From NCBI RefSeq assembly GCF_020832045.1, contig NZ_JAFIFK010000088.1, positions 53,647-117,646 of the forward strand: DNA of 64,000 bases. The letters are read 5' to 3'. The position numbers were made by a program, and so were the translations under genes. Shown piece after piece: positions 8,657 to 18,764 of this stretch. The notes under the pieces were generated by a model. It was given only the letters and a program-made list of their open reading frames with translations. It was not told where the DNA came from and made no database searches. The stretch comes from Halomonas sp. Its GTDB lineage: Bacteria > Pseudomonadota > Gammaproteobacteria > Pseudomonadales > Halomonadaceae. The first letter of the stretch is position 1. Every line of letters begins with the position of its first letter.

Positions 8657-9789
8657 GCCACTGGCTCCTTACCGGCGTATTCACGAATCAGGGCTTTCAC
8701 ATGTGCCGCGATGGCAAACTCGCGCTCGGCCCTTGCCCTGCCAGCCTGACCAAGCCGATGGCGCAGCGCGGCGTCGTGGCCGAGCTCCGCCATGGCCTCG
8801 GCCCAGTCCTCACCGGATTCAGGATCGGCGAGGCGACCGCAGTCGGCGTCGAGCAGCTCGGGAATCGCCCCGCTGGCGGCACCGATGATCGCCTTGCCGG
8901 CAGCCATGGCCTCGACCACGGTCAGGCCGAAGGCCTCGTTGCGTGAGGGTACGCAGACGATGTCCAGCGCCTCGAACACGCGTGGCAGATCAGGGCGGAA
9001 CCCGGCAAAGGTGATGGCGTCTTCCAGTCCCAGAGTGGCAATCCGCTCGCGCAACCGCGCCACATAAGCCTCATCGCTGCCCTCTCGGGCCGTGATACCG
9101 CCAATCAGCACGCCGTGCCACGCCAGGTCGGGGGCTCGCTCGGACAGCCGCGCCAGCCCTTCCAGCCACACCTCGTGGCCTTTACCATCGGTCAGCCGGC
9201 CTGGAAGCGCAATGGCCACTTGGCCGGGGCCGACGCCAAGCTCTCGGCGTACTGTTTCACGTGTCGCTTCCTCCATCTGCGGTGTATAGGCCGCCAGATC
9301 GATTCCAAGATAGAGCCTGCGGATACGCGCTTCCTCCAGCGGAAAGGCTGCGAGGTTGCGCTGTCGTGTCGCCTCGCTGATGGCGAAGAGCCGTGTGACG
9401 CGACCGTAGGCCCAGCGATGATAGGGGTCCTTCTTCGGCCGGGTTACGCCCATGTGATCGGTAAAGAACAGCCTGAGGCTTGGGCGCAGCGTCGCCAGCA
9501 GCGCCCCCAGGCGTAGATCGCTGGACTTGTGGCAGTGAAGCGCGCCGATATCGTGACGCTTGAGATAGGCCAGTACTCGCCCCGCCTGAAGCAGAGCCCG
9601 CCCCCGTGTGGGCACGGTCAACGGCTCGATGCCGGCGGCCATCAGACTTTCCGCCACACGCGAGCCGGCCAAGGCCAGGCCGTGGGCTTCCCACCCCTGA
9701 CGTTGCAGCTCGGGTATAATCCGCGCAGGATACATTTCGAGTCCGCCCCAGCCATCCGAAAGGCAGATATGCATGACCTTGTGCGTCAA
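8653..9789 (-). CDS. Glycosyltransferase family 4, LPS core or surface polysaccharide
   Basis: GT-B fold retaining glycosyltransferase of 378 residues. The N-terminus (MHICLSDGWGGLEMYP) has the glycine-rich acceptor loop, and the C-terminal donor domain has the E-x7-E element P-S-R-N-E-A-F-G-L-T-V-V-E-A-M-A. The start is TTG at 9789: an AGGAG ribosome-binding site sits 6 nt upstream, and the first internal ATG five codons later lacks one. It is divergent from the GT9 gene at 9831 with 41 nt between them, which must hold both promoters. A partial match to the parS palindrome at 9253-9268 is coding coincidence. The sugar transferred is unknown. Confidence 0.85.
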   Translation of the reverse strand: MTHKVMHICLSDGWGGLEMYPARIIPELQRQGWEAHGLALAGSRVAESLMAAGIEPLTVPTRGRALLQAGRVLAYLKRHDIGALHCHKSSDLRLGALLATLRPSLRLFFTDHMGVTRPKKDPYHRWAYGRVTRLFAISEATRQRNLAAFPLEEARIRRLYLGIDLAAYTPQMEEATRETVRRELGVGPGQVAIALPGRLTDGKGHEVWLEGLARLSERAPDLAWHGVLIGGITAREGSDEAYVARLRERIATLGLEDAITFAGFRPDLPRVFEALDIVCVPSRNEAFGLTVVEAMAAGKAIIGAASGAIPELLDADCGRLADPESGEDWAEAMAELGHDAALRHRLGQAGRARAEREFAIAAHVKALIREYAGKEPVA

Positions 9790-9830
9790 GAGTGTCTCCT
9801 AAATCGGTCAAGCGGGGCTCGGGAGCCCAG

Positions 9831-10937
9831 ATGACGTCTCATTCCACCGTGGCCAAACACCACGTTTCGGGGCATTCGCCACACATCCTGGTGGTGCGCA
9901 ACGACAAGCTCGGCGACTTCATGCTCGCCTGGCCGGCACTGGCATGTCTCAAGGCCCGCCTTCCCGAGGCGAAGGTCAGCGTCCTGGTACCCACCTATAC
10001 CGCGCCACTTGCCAGACTCTGCCCTTGGATCGACAGCGTGATCATCGATCCTGGCGAAGCTGCCGGAAAACAGGCGCAGCGTGAACTTCTGGCGCTGCTG
10101 CGTCGCGAGCGCTTCTCGGCTCTGCTCACCCTCTTTTCCACGCCGCGCGTCGGCTGGCTGGGCTGGCGGGCAGGCATATCCTGCCGTGTGGCGCCCGCCA
10201 CCAAATGGGCGCAGCTATTCTACAACCAACGTGTGGTGCAGCGCAGGTCACGCTCCGAGAGGCCGGAGTACCTGTACAACATCGAGCTGGCCGAAGCGCT
10301 GCTCGGTGCCCTGGGTCATGACCCGGGGCCGCGTCCCACGCCTCCCTTCTGGCCCCTCCCCTCCGGCACCATCGCTACCCAGCGCAAGGAGATTGCCGAT
10401 GAGCTGGGGCTGGACGCGTCGCGTCCGTGGCTATTCCTGCACGCCGGTAGCGGCGGGTCGGCGGTCAACCTCTCCCCTCGCCAATATGTCGAACTGGCCA
10501 TGACCATCGATTCACAGCTTGCTGATCATGGCGTTCAGGCACACTGGGTGCTGACCGCCGGCCCGGGTGAAGAGCCCGTCGCCCAGGAGCTTTGCGCGGA
10601 GCTAGGCCGCAACGAGCTACTCTCCAAGGTGCTACCGCCACGCCAGAGTCTGGGCGCTTTTGCCCTGGCGCTAGCCGCCGCCGACCTGTTCGTCGCCGGT
10701 TCCACCGGGCCGCTGCACATCGCCGCCTGCCTGAACCGGCCCACGGCAGGCTTCTACCCTTCGCGCCGTTCGGCGACTTCACTGCGCTGGCAGACCTGCA
10801 ACGACGAGGATCGACGCCTCGCCTTCAGCCCGCCCGAGCAAGCCGGAGAGAGCGAGATGTCGGCCATCGATCTCGAGGCCGCTGCTCTCGAGATCAGCGC
10901 CCTGGTGCGTCATCGGGCGGCGTCGTCCGCGTCCTGA
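9831..10937 (+). CDS. Glycosyltransferase family 9 (heptosyltransferase-like)
   Basis: 368 residues from the ATG at 9831, which has GGGAG 5-6 nt upstream; a frame extension to 9792 lacks a ribosome-binding site. GT9 N-terminal strand I-L-V-V-R-N-D-K-L-G-D near 17-27, conserved A-G-S-G-G-S segment mid-protein, and donor-site segment V-A-G-S-T-G-P-L-H-I-A-A near the end. It probably adds a heptose-type sugar to the LPS core. It overlaps the convergent GT2 gene by 44 nt at its 3' end. It is the third of four GT9 members here, counting waaF; its acceptor is not predictable. Confidence 0.83.
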   Translation: MTSHSTVAKHHVSGHSPHILVVRNDKLGDFMLAWPALACLKARLPEAKVSVLVPTYTAPLARLCPWIDSVIIDPGEAAGKQAQRELLALLRRERFSALLTLFSTPRVGWLGWRAGISCRVAPATKWAQLFYNQRVVQRRSRSERPEYLYNIELAEALLGALGHDPGPRPTPPFWPLPSGTIATQRKEIADELGLDASRPWLFLHAGSGGSAVNLSPRQYVELAMTIDSQLADHGVQAHWVLTAGPGEEPVAQELCAELGRNELLSKVLPPRQSLGAFALALAAADLFVAGSTGPLHIAACLNRPTAGFYPSRRSATSLRWQTCNDEDRRLAFSPPEQAGESEMSAIDLEAAALEISALVRHRAASSAS

Positions 10938-11670
10938 CCCAAAGATCAGCATACTTGGCGAAAGTGGAGTGCGCCGAGAGCAGAGCCAGCAACAAACCCT
11001 GACGGCCATCGAGAAAGCCCGCGCGCAGCAGGTACATGCGTACAAAGCAGCCCAGCCCGTGCACGACGCCAGCCGCGAGGCTGCCCTGCTTGCCGCGAGC
11101 GGCTCGCTGCTCGGCCCAGGCTTGCGCGTAATGCGCCGACTTTTCAAGGTAGTGGCGCAGGTCGCGGTAGGTATAGTGCAATAAGTCACCCTGTAGCGCC
11201 TTGACCGGAAGCGCGCCAGGGTTCTGCAGCTTTTCATGGACCAGGGCCGCATCATAACCCGCTTGCCCTCGGGGGTAGAGGCGCGCCACCCGGTCGGGGT
11301 ACCAGCCGGAGTGGCGAATGAAGTCCCCGAAGCACCAAGAGAGGCGCGGCAGCGTATGAATTGCCGGCTCACCGGTGCCAACTGCCGCCTGAATGCTCTG
11401 ACGCAGCTCCGGGGTCACCCGTTCGTCGGCATCGACCATGAGAATCCAGTCACTCGTGACCATCGCCTCGGCGCGCTGGCGCTGCACGCCAAAGCCCTGC
11501 CAGTCGTCGTTGATCGCCACCTTGTCAGTAAACTCGCGCGCGATGTCGCAGGTGGCATCCTGGCTGCCGGCGTCCAGCACCACGATCTCATCGGCCCAGG
11601 TAAGCGTCTCCAGGCAGGCACGCAGGTGAACGGCCTCGTTCTTGACGATCAGTACGGCAGCCAGGCTCAT
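10894..11670 (-). CDS. Glycosyltransferase family 2, WaaE-like LPS core glycosyltransferase
   Basis: 258-residue GT-A enzyme. The N-terminal strand L-A-A-V-L-I-V-K-N-E-A at 3-13, nucleotide contact segment V-L-D-A-G-S-Q-D at 31-38, and metal-binding D-A-D-E at 80-83 are the GT2 hallmarks. Overall pattern, including W-I-L-M-V-D-A-D-E-R and the C-terminal A-K-Y-A-D-L, resembles the WaaE/KdtX group that adds glucose to inner-core heptose in Klebsiella and related bacteria. No membrane segments are evident, so it acts as a peripheral enzyme. It overlaps the convergent GT9 gene by 44 nt. The donor sugar is inferred from the family only. Confidence 0.82.
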   Translation of the reverse strand: MSLAAVLIVKNEAVHLRACLETLTWADEIVVLDAGSQDATCDIAREFTDKVAINDDWQGFGVQRQRAEAMVTSDWILMVDADERVTPELRQSIQAAVGTGEPAIHTLPRLSWCFGDFIRHSGWYPDRVARLYPRGQAGYDAALVHEKLQNPGALPVKALQGDLLHYTYRDLRHYLEKSAHYAQAWAEQRAARGKQGSLAAGVVHGLGCFVRMYLLRAGFLDGRQGLLLALLSAHSTFAKYADLWVRTRTTPPDDAPGR

Positions 11671-11812
11671 CGACCTCTCCTCGTCGCGTTGGCGGCTGGC
11701 CAGTGTACTGCCGCCGCCATGATCGCGCCAAACACGGCTCTCGATTGCATGGTGCTAGGCGCTGAAGCCTTTTGGTAAGCTGGCAGGCGAATTCTACGGA
11801 TACCCTCGACCC

Positions 11813-13489
11813 ATGACGATTCCCGCCAAGTTTCTCGCACTGGCTCATCCGCGCTGGATATCGCTGCTGATCATCGGGTTCTGCCTGGGCTATGCGGTAA
11901 CCGCCTTGACCCGCCTGCCGAAGTGGAGCCTGCTGCTGGTCATGGCCGCCTGGCTGGCCCTGGGGGCATGGCGCCATTGGGGCGCCCCGCGCCGCGCTCA
12001 CGCAGCACCGTCTCGCGGTTGGCCTTGGAGCCTGCTGCCGATCGCGCTATGGGGACTTTACATTTATCTCTCCGATAGCTTCGGCATCGTCGATCTCGGC
12101 GCAGTATTCTTTCACCTCCAGGCTGGCATGACCGATCACGGCGGCGTCAGCCGGATCGGCGCTGCGATTGGCTACACGCTGACCATGGCAGCGCTGCTGG
12201 CAGCCATTACCTGGCTGATCCGCCATGATAGGCCCTGGCGCCGGGCCGAACCCTTCCTGGCGCTGGTGCTGCTGGCCAGCAACCCGCTGTTGTATGGTGT
12301 CACCCAACGCGGCGCTGCCATCGTCACCGATGACGGCGCCTGGCTTGACCGGCAATACGTTCAGCCGGTCATTCTGGATGTGCCCGAACAGCGACCCAAT
12401 CTGCTGTTGATGTACCTGGAAAGCATCGAGCGTACCTATGCCGACCGGGAGCGCTTCGGCGACGCCTATGCCGATCTGGATGCCGTCGGTGAGCATGGCC
12501 TGGTCTATGAAGGGGTCTACCAGCTCGACAATACCGGTTGGACAATGGCCGGTATGATCGCCAGCCAATGCGGCAGCCCCTTGATGCCGGCAGGCCTGCT
12601 GCATGACCGCCAGTTTTCGCCCCTCGAGCAGGTCGTCCCCGGCGTCGACTGTCTCGGCGACCTGCTCTCCGAGCAGGGCTACCGACTCAGCTATCTGGGG
12701 GGCGCCAGTACGGCGTTCGCCGGCAAGGGCATCTTTTACAAGGAACACGGCTTCGATACCGTGCTCGGCCGCGAGGACCTTCAGCCCCGACTCGAGGACC
12801 CCAATTACGTCAACAATTGGGGGCTCTATGATGACTCGCTTTACGATTTCACTCTCGAAGAGATGCGTCGTCTGAACCGGGAGCCGGGTCCCTGGGGGGT
12901 GGTCAACCTGACCATCGCCGGCCACGCCCCTCGCGGCTACCCCGCCCAGTCCTGCATCGAGCGTCAGGGCGAGTTCGACGGCGTTGACATCCTCTACTCG
13001 GTGGAGTGTTCGGCCTGGCTGGCACGTGACTTCCTCGAACGCGCCGATGCCGAAGGCCTGCTCGACAATACCGTCGTCATCGTTGCCAGCGACCACCTGA
13101 CCATGCGCGTATCGGTCTGGGAGCAGCTGCTCATGGGTGAGCGTGACAATACCTTCATGCTGCTGGGCCCCGACATCCCCGTGGGTCGCCAGAGCCGCGA
13201 AGCTTCCATGGTGGATGTCTTTCCCACCATTCTCGAAGCCTTGGGCTTTACTATCGACTGGCACCGTGCCGGCCTGGGGGTTTCACTGCTTTCCGAGGAG
13301 CCGACGCTCATCGAGGAGTATGGCAAGACCCAGATCAATGCACGGATGCGCGAAGAGTCGGCACTGCAGGAGCGGCTGTGGCAGGGGCTTGCCCCGCAGC
13401 CACAGCCGCCAAACGAGGAGCAAGAGCAGGAGCAGGTCTTGGAAGCGCCCAAGGATGCTACCGGGGAGAAGCCTGCCAGCGTGCAATGA
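11813..13489 (+). CDS. Membrane phosphoglycerol/phosphoethanolamine transferase-like protein, sulfatase family
   Basis: 558 residues: five predicted membrane segments in the first 165 residues (about 15-32, 38-53, 72-87, 120-136, 147-163), then a periplasmic alkaline-phosphatase-fold domain. Y-L-E-S at 201-204 (Glu203 as metal ligand) and the probable nucleophile Thr244 in GWTMAGMIASQCG match the OpgB/MdoB phosphoglycerol transferases better than EptA-type enzymes. Later A-S-D-H-L-T-M and N-L-T-I-A-G-H-A-P carry further metal-site histidines. The C-terminal 35 residues are Gln/Glu-rich and probably disordered. Located among core-LPS genes, it may modify LPS or osmoregulated glucans; which one is not decidable here. 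Confidence 0.78.
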   Translation: MTIPAKFLALAHPRWISLLIIGFCLGYAVTALTRLPKWSLLLVMAAWLALGAWRHWGAPRRAHAAPSRGWPWSLLPIALWGLYIYLSDSFGIVDLGAVFFHLQAGMTDHGGVSRIGAAIGYTLTMAALLAAITWLIRHDRPWRRAEPFLALVLLASNPLLYGVTQRGAAIVTDDGAWLDRQYVQPVILDVPEQRPNLLLMYLESIERTYADRERFGDAYADLDAVGEHGLVYEGVYQLDNTGWTMAGMIASQCGSPLMPAGLLHDRQFSPLEQVVPGVDCLGDLLSEQGYRLSYLGGASTAFAGKGIFYKEHGFDTVLGREDLQPRLEDPNYVNNWGLYDDSLYDFTLEEMRRLNREPGPWGVVNLTIAGHAPRGYPAQSCIERQGEFDGVDILYSVECSAWLARDFLERADAEGLLDNTVVIVASDHLTMRVSVWEQLLMGERDNTFMLLGPDIPVGRQSREASMVDVFPTILEALGFTIDWHRAGLGVSLLSEEPTLIEEYGKTQINARMREESALQERLWQGLAPQPQPPNEEQEQEQVLEAPKDATGEKPASVQ

Positions 13490-13494
13490 CGAGC

Positions 13495-14541
13495 TCAGCT
13501 GCGAGCGATGACGGCCGTATCGCTGGCCAGCACGCTGGCCAGGACCCGCTGTGGCGACAGCTGAACGAGGCAGTTGGTATGCCCCAGCGGGCAGCTGCGC
13601 TCAAAGCAAGGCGAGCATTCGAGTGCCAGAGTATGAATGACGGCGTTGTCTGTCAGCGGTGGCGTATAGGCCGGCGATGACGAACCGTAGAGCGCCTGCA
13701 CGCGAGTGCCTACCGCAGCGGCCACGTGCATCAACCCGGAATCGTTGGTGATGACCTGCTGGCAGTCGGCGAGCAGATCCACCGCATCGGCCAGCCGGGT
13801 CTTGCCGCACAGATTGTGGACATGGTTCTGCCCCTCGGCAATGACCTCCCCGGCAGCGACATCCTTGGGCCCACCCAGCACGCGTATCTCATAGCCCTCT
13901 GCCACCAGGCGCCCGGCAAGCTCGTGAAAGTGTCCCAGCGGCCACTGCTTGGCGGGGCCATACTCAGCGCCCGGCATCATGCCAATGGCCGGCCGGGACG
14001 ACAGCCCCAGGCGGATACGCAGTTCGACAAGATTCTCGGGGTCGACCCGTAAACGCGGTTGGGGAACGGTCACATTACCGTGTCTCACCTCCTCGGCCGG
14101 CAAGCCAAGTGCCACGAAACGTTTAACCGTCTGGTCGAGCAGCGTCTTGTCGAGCCCCCGCCGATCGTTGAGCAAGCCGTAGCGCTGTTCTCCGGTAAAG
14201 CCGATACGCCGCGGCACCCGCGCCAGAAACGGCACCAGCGCCGACTTCCAGGAACGCGGCAGTACGATGGCCGTGTCGAAGCGACCGCGCAGCTGGCGAG
14301 CCAGGGCACGCCGGGCCGACCAGCCGAATCGCCCATGCCCCACGTCCAGCAGGGCGATTTCATCCACCTCCGCCATGCGTTCGAGAATCGGCTGCGACCA
14401 GCCCGGAGCCACCACGCCGAGGTGGCCGCCGGGATGCTGCTGCTTGAGGGTCTTGAACAGGCTCTGAGCCATGACCATATCGCCGACCCAAGCAGGACCG
14501 ACGACCAGAATACGGGGCCTCGTTGGCACCGCCTGGCTCAT
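13495..14541 (-). CDS. waaF: ADP-heptose--LPS heptosyltransferase II
   Basis: Adds the second heptose of the LPS inner core, cytoplasmic face of the inner membrane. 348 residues from ATG 14541, which overlaps the hldD stop by 4 nt (ATGA); a 7-codon longer frame exists but breaks this coupling. N-terminal [14 protein letters not shown], the [14 protein letters not shown] segment near 205-218, and [14 protein letters not shown] are characteristic of WaaF among GT9 enzymes. It is in an operon with hldD, which makes its donor substrate. Confidence 0.93.
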   Translation of the reverse strand: MSQAVPTRPRILVVGPAWVGDMVMAQSLFKTLKQQHPGGHLGVVAPGWSQPILERMAEVDEIALLDVGHGRFGWSARRALARQLRGRFDTAIVLPRSWKSALVPFLARVPRRIGFTGEQRYGLLNDRRGLDKTLLDQTVKRFVALGLPAEEVRHGNVTVPQPRLRVDPENLVELRIRLGLSSRPAIGMMPGAEYGPAKQWPLGHFHELAGRLVAEGYEIRVLGGPKDVAAGEVIAEGQNHVHNLCGKTRLADAVDLLADCQQVITNDSGLMHVAAAVGTRVQALYGSSSPAYTPPLTDNAVIHTLALECSPCFERSCPLGHTNCLVQLSPQRVLASVLASDTAVIARS

Positions 14542-15503
14542 CTCCCGGCCCCGTCCAACCATTCGAGATAGGCCTTTACGCCCTCTGCCACGGTACGGAA
14601 CTCGCGCTCGTAGCCGGCCTCGCGCAGGCGTGTGATGTCGGCCCGGGTATAGCTCTGGTAGCGCCCTTTGAGCTCGTCGGGGAAGTCGATGTACTCGATA
14701 CGACCGCGGCCGTGATGCGCGATGACCGCCTCTCCGATGGCCTTGAACGGCTCGGCCCGGCCGGAGCCGAGGTTGTAGATACCTGACTTGTCAGGGTTGT
14801 CGAGGAACCACAGATTGACGTCCACCACGTCGCCCACATAAACGAAATCGCGACTCTGCATGCCTGCTTCATAGCCATCCCAGGCGCCGAACAGGCGAAG
14901 ATCCTGCCCCGCGCTGACCTGGGTGTGGTTGTGATAGGCCACGCTCGCCATCTTGCCCTTGTGCTGCTCACGCGGGCCGTAGACGTTGAAGTAGCGAAAT
15001 CCGACTACCTGACTGGTGAACTCGGCCCAGTGCTGACGCACGTACTGGTCGAAGAGCAGCTTGGAGTAGCCGTAGACGTTCAGCGGCTTCTCGTACTCGG
15101 GCTCTTCGCGAAACACCTGGCTGCCACCATAGGTAGCCGCCGAGGAGGCGTAGAGGAACGGGATGCCCTGCTGTTGACAGAAGTGCAGCAGCACCTTGGA
15201 GTACTCGAAGTTGTTGTCGAGCATGAAGCGGCCGTCCCACTCGGTGGTATCCGAGCAAGCCCCCTCGTGAAAAATCGCCTCGATCGGCGGCAGGCGCGAG
15301 GGCTCGCCACGCAGCACCTCTTCCACCCGGTCGCGAAAATCGCCCTTGTCGAGATAGTCGCCCAGGGTGCAGTCCGCCAGGTTGACGAACTTGGTACCGT
15401 CGGAGAGGTCGTCTACGACCAGCACGTCGTGACGTCCGCGCTCGTTGAGGGCCTTGACCAGATTCGAGCCGACGAAGCCGGCGCCCCCTGTCACTACGAT
15501 CAT
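14538..15503 (-). CDS. hldD: ADP-L-glycero-D-manno-heptose 6-epimerase
   Basis: Converts ADP-D-glycero-D-manno-heptose to the L,D form used by heptosyltransferases; NADP-dependent short-chain dehydrogenase/epimerase, cytosolic. The 321-residue protein begins with the nucleotide-binding GGAGFVGSN (6-14) and has the catalytic Y-G-Y-S-K (Y-x3-K) near 139-145 and the substrate segment [10 protein letters not shown]. Length is typical (about 310-330). First gene of a two-gene operon with waaF, divergent from glyQ. Confidence 0.96.
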   Translation of the reverse strand: MIVVTGGAGFVGSNLVKALNERGRHDVLVVDDLSDGTKFVNLADCTLGDYLDKGDFRDRVEEVLRGEPSRLPPIEAIFHEGACSDTTEWDGRFMLDNNFEYSKVLLHFCQQQGIPFLYASSAATYGGSQVFREEPEYEKPLNVYGYSKLLFDQYVRQHWAEFTSQVVGFRYFNVYGPREQHKGKMASVAYHNHTQVSAGQDLRLFGAWDGYEAGMQSRDFVYVGDVVDVNLWFLDNPDKSGIYNLGSGRAEPFKAIGEAVIAHHGRGRIEYIDFPDELKGRYQSYTRADITRLREAGYEREFRTVAEGVKAYLEWLDGAGR

Positions 15504-15601
15504 ATGAACCTCGCTGTGGCGCAGTCGCTGCGCCTATAACCCATGTGCCTGTGATTGTATACTTGACGACCTGTGAATTCATGGCCAACGGTGCATCCGC
15601 A

Positions 15602-16594
15602 ATGACACTCTCGACATCCCCGTCGACCTCGGCCTCAGGGTCGAAGGCAGACGCGACCACGTTCCAAGGCCTGATACTGGCCTTGCAGCAGTACTGGGCC
15701 GAACAAGGCTGCGTGGTTCTTCAGCCCCTGGACATGGAGGTCGGGGCCGGCACCTTCCACCCCGCCACCTTCCTGCGTTCCATCGGGCCGGAAACGTGGA
15801 ATGCCGCCTATGTTCAGCCTTCCCGCCGACCCACCGACGGCCGCTACGGCGAGAACCCCAACCGTCTGCAGCACTACTACCAGTTTCAGGTGGTGATGAA
15901 ACCCTCCCCTGCCGACTTGCAGGAGCGCTTCCTGGGTTCGCTCGAGCGTCTCGGTATCGACCCGCTGGTACATGATATTCGCTTCGTCGAAGACAACTGG
16001 GAGTCGCCGACGCTGGGCGCCTGGGGGCTCGGTTGGGAAGTATGGCTCAACGGCATGGAGGTGACGCAGTTCACCTATTTCCAGCAGGCCGGCGGACTGG
16101 AGTGCTACCCGGTTACCGGCGAGCTCACCTATGGGCTGGAACGTATCGCCATGTATCTGCAGAACGTCGACAGCGTCTACGATCTGGTGTGGACCATCGC
16201 ACCGGATGGCACCAAGGTCACCTACGGCGACGTCTACCTGCAGAACGAGCGCGAGCAGTCTGCCTACAACTTCGAGCATGCCGACGTGCCGGCGCTGTTC
16301 AAGGCCTTCGACCATCAGGAGCGCGAGTGCATCAAACTGCTCGAAGCCGGCCTGCCGTTACCGGCCTATGAGCAGGTGCTCAAGGCCTCGCATACCTTCA
16401 ACCTGCTGGATGCTCGTCACGCCATCTCGGTAACCGAGCGGCAGCGTTTCATCCTGCGCGTGCGCACCATGGCCCGCGACGTAGCTCATGCCTATTACGC
16501 CTCGCGCAAGGCCGCCGGCTTCCCGCTGGCCCCCGAAGCCCTGCGCCAGGAATTGCTGGCCCAGGACACGACCGCCGAACAGGGAGACGCGTGA
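15602..16594 (+). CDS. glyQ: Glycine--tRNA ligase, alpha subunit
   Basis: Class II aminoacyl-tRNA synthetase alpha subunit of the bacterial alpha2-beta2 glycyl-tRNA synthetase. The conserved body starts [13 protein letters not shown], with [15 protein letters not shown] and [18 protein letters not shown] following. Start at 15602 is a choice: it leaves an 18-residue Ser/Thr-rich tail before the conserved part, and no upstream ATG (15581) or GTG (15545) has a convincing ribosome-binding site. Some of this N-terminus may therefore be untranslated. Its TGA overlaps the glyS ATG by one base. Product about 330 aa, slightly longer than the 300-aa norm. Confidence 0.92.
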   Translation: MTLSTSPSTSASGSKADATTFQGLILALQQYWAEQGCVVLQPLDMEVGAGTFHPATFLRSIGPETWNAAYVQPSRRPTDGRYGENPNRLQHYYQFQVVMKPSPADLQERFLGSLERLGIDPLVHDIRFVEDNWESPTLGAWGLGWEVWLNGMEVTQFTYFQQAGGLECYPVTGELTYGLERIAMYLQNVDSVYDLVWTIAPDGTKVTYGDVYLQNEREQSAYNFEHADVPALFKAFDHQERECIKLLEAGLPLPAYEQVLKASHTFNLLDARHAISVTERQRFILRVRTMARDVAHAYYASRKAAGFPLAPEALRQELLAQDTTAEQGDA

Positions 16595-18663
16595 TGGCTG
16601 CCCAAACTTTTCTGATCGAGCTCGGGGTCGAGGAGCTGCCGCCGGGCGCCATCGACTCCCTCTCCGATGCCCTTGCCGATGGCATTCGCCGCGGCCTAAC
16701 GCAAGCCGAGGTCGCCTTCGGTGATATTCGCGCCTATGCCACGCCACGCCGGCTTGCCGTACAGGTGGCGGAGCTGGCCGACAAGCAGCCCGACCGTGAA
16801 GTGGAGCGTCGCGGCCCAGCGCTTGCCGCCGCCTACAAGGACGGCCAGCCGACCAAGGCTGCCGAAGGCTTCGCCCGCTCCTGCGGCGTCGAAGTGGCCG
16901 ACCTGATCCAGCTCGAGACCGACAAGGGCGCCTGGCTCGGCTACCGCGAACAACAGCAGGGGGAGCCCACTACTCGCCTGCTGCCGGCCATCGTCGACAA
17001 AGCCATCGCCGCCCTGCCGGTGCCCAAGAACATGCGCTGGGGCGCCTCGCGAATCGAGTTCTCGCGCCCCGTGCACTGGCTGGTGATGCTCTATGGCAGC
17101 GACGTGGTGGAGGCTCGAACCCTCGGCCTGACGGCTGGCCGTACCACCCGCGGCCATCGCTTCCACGCCCCCGAACCCGTCGAACTGGCACACGCCGACG
17201 ACTATCTCGATGTCCTCGAGCAGGCATGGGTACTGGCAGATCGCGAGCGTCGGCGCGAGCGGATCCGCGAACAGGTGCTGGCCGAGGCCGAGGTCCAGGA
17301 AGCCCAGGCGGTGATCGACGAAGCGCTGCTCATCGAAGTGAGCGGTCTTGTCGAGTGGCCAGTGGCACTGGCGGGAAGCTTCGACGAGCGTTTCCTCGAG
17401 GTCCCCGCGGAATGCCTTATCTCTTCGATGAAGGCCAACCAGAAGTACTTCCACCTGCTCGATGAGCAGGGTCGGCTCAGGCCACAGTTCATTACCATTG
17501 CCAATATCGACAGCCACGATCCTCAGCAGGTCATCGATGGCAATGAAAAAGTCATTCGCCCGCGACTGGCCGATGCCGCCTTCTTCTACGATACCGACCG
17601 GAAGCAACCGCTGTCGGCGCGTATCCCCGGCCTGGCCAGCGTCGTCTTCCAGCAGCAGCTCGGCACCCTGGCCGACAAGGCGCACCGCAGCGCTGCAGTG
17701 GCAGCCTTCATTGCCGGCCGCATCGGCGGTGACGTCGCCCAGGCACGGCGTGCGGCCGAACTGGCCAAGTGCGACCTGGTTACCGAAATGGTGCTCGAGT
17801 TCCCCGAACTGCAAGGCATCATGGGCCGCTACTACGCCACTCATGACGGCGAACCCGCCGAGGTGGCTCAAGCGCTGGAAGAGCAATATCTGCCCCGCTT
17901 CGCCAGTGATGAAATTCCCGCCTGCCGTACCGGTCAGGCACTGGCATTGGCCGACCGGCTCGATACCCTGACCGGCATCTTCGGCATCGGCCAGCGCCCC
18001 AGTGGCACCAAGGACCCCTTCGCTCTGCGTCGCGCCGCCATCGGCGTGCTCAACATCATGATCAAGGGCGAGCTGGAGCTCGACCTGCGTGAGCTGCTCG
18101 AACTGGCCGCCGCCCAGCACCAGGAGCTTCCCTACGCCGAGAAACTCGTCGATGAAGTATTTAGCTACATGCTCGACCGCTTCCGCGCCTGGGGCCAGGA
18201 CGAAGGCATACCCGCCGAGGTCTACCTTGCCGTTCGTGCTCGCCCGGTGACCAAGCCCTTGGATTTCGCCCGCCGCCTGCGCGCCGTGCATGCTTTTTCA
18301 CGGCGCGAGGAAGCTGCCGCTCTGGCTGCGGCCAACAAACGCGTTTCCAATATCCTGGCCAAGCATGCCAGCGAGGCCAAAGGTGCGGTGGTGGCAGACA
18401 CCCTGCTACAGGAGCCGGCCGAGCATGCCCTGCACGAGGCGGTAGCTTCCAGCCGGGAGAGTGTCATGCCGCTTTTCGCTGAAGGCCGCTATCGCGAAGC
18501 TCTAGACATCCTCGCAGGACTTCGCGCTCCAGTGGACACTTTCTTCGATGATGTCATGGTCATGGCCGAGGACGATGCCGTCCGACGTAATCGTCTGGCG
18601 TTACTGGCGGGCCTTCAGGGCCTGTTCCTGGAAGTGGCCGACATTGCCTTGCTCCAGCAGTAA
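16594..18663 (+). CDS. glyS: Glycine--tRNA ligase, beta subunit
   Basis: Beta subunit of glycyl-tRNA synthetase, involved in tRNA recognition and needed for activity. 689 residues, close to the usual 690. The N-terminus F-L-I-E-L-G-V-E-E-L-P-P is diagnostic. An HD-type region (M-V-L-E-F-P-E-L-Q-G-I-M-G) lies in the middle and an anticodon-binding DALR-like domain at the C-terminal end. The ATG at 16594 shares a base with the glyQ stop, with AGGGAG upstream, so the subunits are co-translated. A terminator hairpin follows. Confidence 0.96.
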   Translation: MAAQTFLIELGVEELPPGAIDSLSDALADGIRRGLTQAEVAFGDIRAYATPRRLAVQVAELADKQPDREVERRGPALAAAYKDGQPTKAAEGFARSCGVEVADLIQLETDKGAWLGYREQQQGEPTTRLLPAIVDKAIAALPVPKNMRWGASRIEFSRPVHWLVMLYGSDVVEARTLGLTAGRTTRGHRFHAPEPVELAHADDYLDVLEQAWVLADRERRRERIREQVLAEAEVQEAQAVIDEALLIEVSGLVEWPVALAGSFDERFLEVPAECLISSMKANQKYFHLLDEQGRLRPQFITIANIDSHDPQQVIDGNEKVIRPRLADAAFFYDTDRKQPLSARIPGLASVVFQQQLGTLADKAHRSAAVAAFIAGRIGGDVAQARRAAELAKCDLVTEMVLEFPELQGIMGRYYATHDGEPAEVAQALEEQYLPRFASDEIPACRTGQALALADRLDTLTGIFGIGQRPSGTKDPFALRRAAIGVLNIMIKGELELDLRELLELAAAQHQELPYAEKLVDEVFSYMLDRFRAWGQDEGIPAEVYLAVRARPVTKPLDFARRLRAVHAFSRREEAAALAAANKRVSNILAKHASEAKGAVVADTLLQEPAEHALHEAVASSRESVMPLFAEGRYREALDILAGLRAPVDTFFDDVMVMAEDDAVRRNRLALLAGLQGLFLEVADIALLQQ

Positions 18664-18678
18664 GGCGTAGTCCATGTG

Positions 18679-18706
18679 CCGGCCGGTGACCCCGGCCGGT
18701 TTTTTT
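18679..18706 (+). terminator. Intrinsic terminator after glyS
   Basis: CCGGCCGG at 18679-18686 pairs with CCGGCCGG at 18692-18699 and is followed by seven T (18700-18706). Confidence 0.85.
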
Positions 18707-18721
18707 ATGCCCGACTTGTCA

Positions 18722-18737
18722 TGTTCCACGTGAAACA
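18722..18737. promoter_or_regulatory. parS: parS site 1 (ParB-binding palindrome)
   Basis: TGTTCCACGTGAAACA matches the conserved bacterial parS 16-mer TGTTTCACGTGAAACA at 15 of 16 positions. It is intergenic between glyS and gmhB. Confidence 0.85.
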
Positions 18738-18764
18738 TCGACGGCGCCTACCCTTGGCACGCCG

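Noticed and set aside
9253..9268. Partial parS-like sequence in the GT4 gene
   Set aside because: Only the first half matches (12 of 16 overall) and symmetry is lost; best seen as coding coincidence.
12047..13264. Long minus-strand frame opposite the phosphoglycerol-transferase-like gene
   Set aside because: Antisense shadow caused by high GC codon use; the plus-strand product has clear motifs. The same applies to the long antisense frames over glyS, clcA, hemL, atpA and atpB.
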